Shown here in pieces: positions 9,890 to 10,352 of a DNA stretch of 10,352 bases. Every line of letters begins with the position of its first letter. Positions within the stretch are counted from its first letter, which is position 1. The notes beneath the pieces were generated by a model. The model made no database searches. It had not been told where the DNA came from and worked only from the letters and a program-made list of their open reading frames with translations. The translations under genes were made by a program, and so were the position numbers. Origin of the DNA: an uncultured Clostridia bacterium (lineage in GTDB: Bacteria; Bacillota; Clostridia; Peptostreptococcales; Anaerovoracaceae); NCBI GenBank assembly GCA_937915045.1, contig CALDNM010000069.1:1-10352 (forward strand), written 5' to 3'.

Positions 9890-10352
9890 ATGGGCGATAT
9901 TTTCAAAGAAAACGTAAAATTGATGAAGAAGCAAGCATTGCCGATAACGATCTTTGCGGTCGTTCTTGTGGTTTTGCTTGTTTTTAATATTGCCCTTTTC
10001 AAATCAGTGAAAAACACTGCTTATAATATGCTGGAGAATACATCCGCCCAGCAGGCGGTCACTTTGACAAATGATGGTAATAAGCATATTTCGGTCCTCG
10101 AAGCAGTCGGAGATCAAATGGAAGATTCCGGATTCGTTTCTTCAAGCATCTCAGTCAAACTTACGAAGCTCAATTATCCTGTGAAAAACAGTGATTTTAT
10201 TGCTATGGGTTACGCGGATAAAAACGGGAAGAGTGTGATCAGCGGAAAGGTGATCGAAAAGTATAAAGAAAAAGCGGCACGCGGGACCATGGATCTTTCT
10301 TCGGAAAGATGGATGAGCATGGCAAAAAGCGGGAAGAACTGCACGGTAGCCG
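9890..10352 (+). CDS. Membrane-anchored protein with Cache-like sensor domain (partial, 3' end outside window)
   Basis: The frame from ATG 9890 stays open to the end of the window, giving 154 residues. AGGGGAA (9878-9884) is a good ribosome site. A short Lys-rich cytoplasmic start is followed by one strong membrane helix (about 17-37), then a long hydrophilic region that should lie outside the cell. In that region FIAMGYADKNGKSVIS (103-118) resembles the 'yvaDknGkvis' strand-turn of dCache domains, and SSERWMSMAKSGKNCTVA (137-154) resembles the 'R.Wf..Al.Gk..vs' step that follows in them. Proteins of this plan continue into a second membrane helix and then a GGDEF, histidine kinase or chemoreceptor output domain; which one cannot be seen. 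Its codons are richer in T (ATT, GTT, CTT) and use ATA less (1 of 9 Ile) than the atp genes. Confidence 0.75.
   Translation, partial: MGDIFKENVKLMKKQALPITIFAVVLVVLLVFNIALFKSVKNTAYNMLENTSAQQAVTLTNDGNKHISVLEAVGDQMEDSGFVSSSISVKLTKLNYPVKNSDFIAMGYADKNGKSVISGKVIEKYKEKAARGTMDLSSERWMSMAKSGKNCTVA

Overview
The window is an ordinary bacterial housekeeping region whose centre is a complete F1Fo ATP synthase operon. Gene order (atpI-B-E-F-H-A-G-D-C), strong GGAGG-type ribosome sites, TATAAT promoters, heavy use of ATA (Ile) and AGA/AGG (Arg) codons and moderate GC point to a Clostridia-type Firmicute. The presence of a glutaminyl-tRNA synthetase (many Firmicutes lack one) makes me favour an anaerobe near Anaerovoracaceae/Family XIII, but that placement is a guess from style, not a search.

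Layout, all on the + strand. Positions 1-164 hold the 3' end of glnS. Then come a degenerate prepilin-peptidase-like membrane protein (198-968), the YhbY RNA-binding protein (978-1277) and the tRNA pseudouridine synthase TruA (1294-2037). An extended -10 promoter precedes a dCMP deaminase family gene (2104-2577). A 122-base AT-rich gap follows; it carries AATT steps repeated at helical spacing and a good promoter, and leads straight into atpI with almost no leader. The atp genes run from 2700 to 9737 and end at a clear intrinsic terminator (9763-9797). A new promoter then drives a gene cut by the window edge (9890 onward), a membrane-anchored protein with a Cache-like outside domain.

The atp genes together encode the whole rotary enzyme: a, b and c subunits in the membrane, delta and b as the stator, alpha3beta3 as the catalytic head, gamma and epsilon as the central stalk, and AtpI as the assembly/accessory protein. 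Subunit c lacks several Na+-ligand residues known from Ilyobacter tartaricus, so proton coupling is the better reading. The c gene is bracketed by two small intercistronic hairpins and has a strong ribosome site, which fits its need for high copy number.

I do not see a previously undescribed multi-gene system. The points most worth a second look are the near-leaderless atpI start under a promoter that overlaps an alternative GTG start, the phased AATT tract, the acidic Trp-rich tail of AtpI, the degenerate peptidase-like protein, and the hairpins around atpE.
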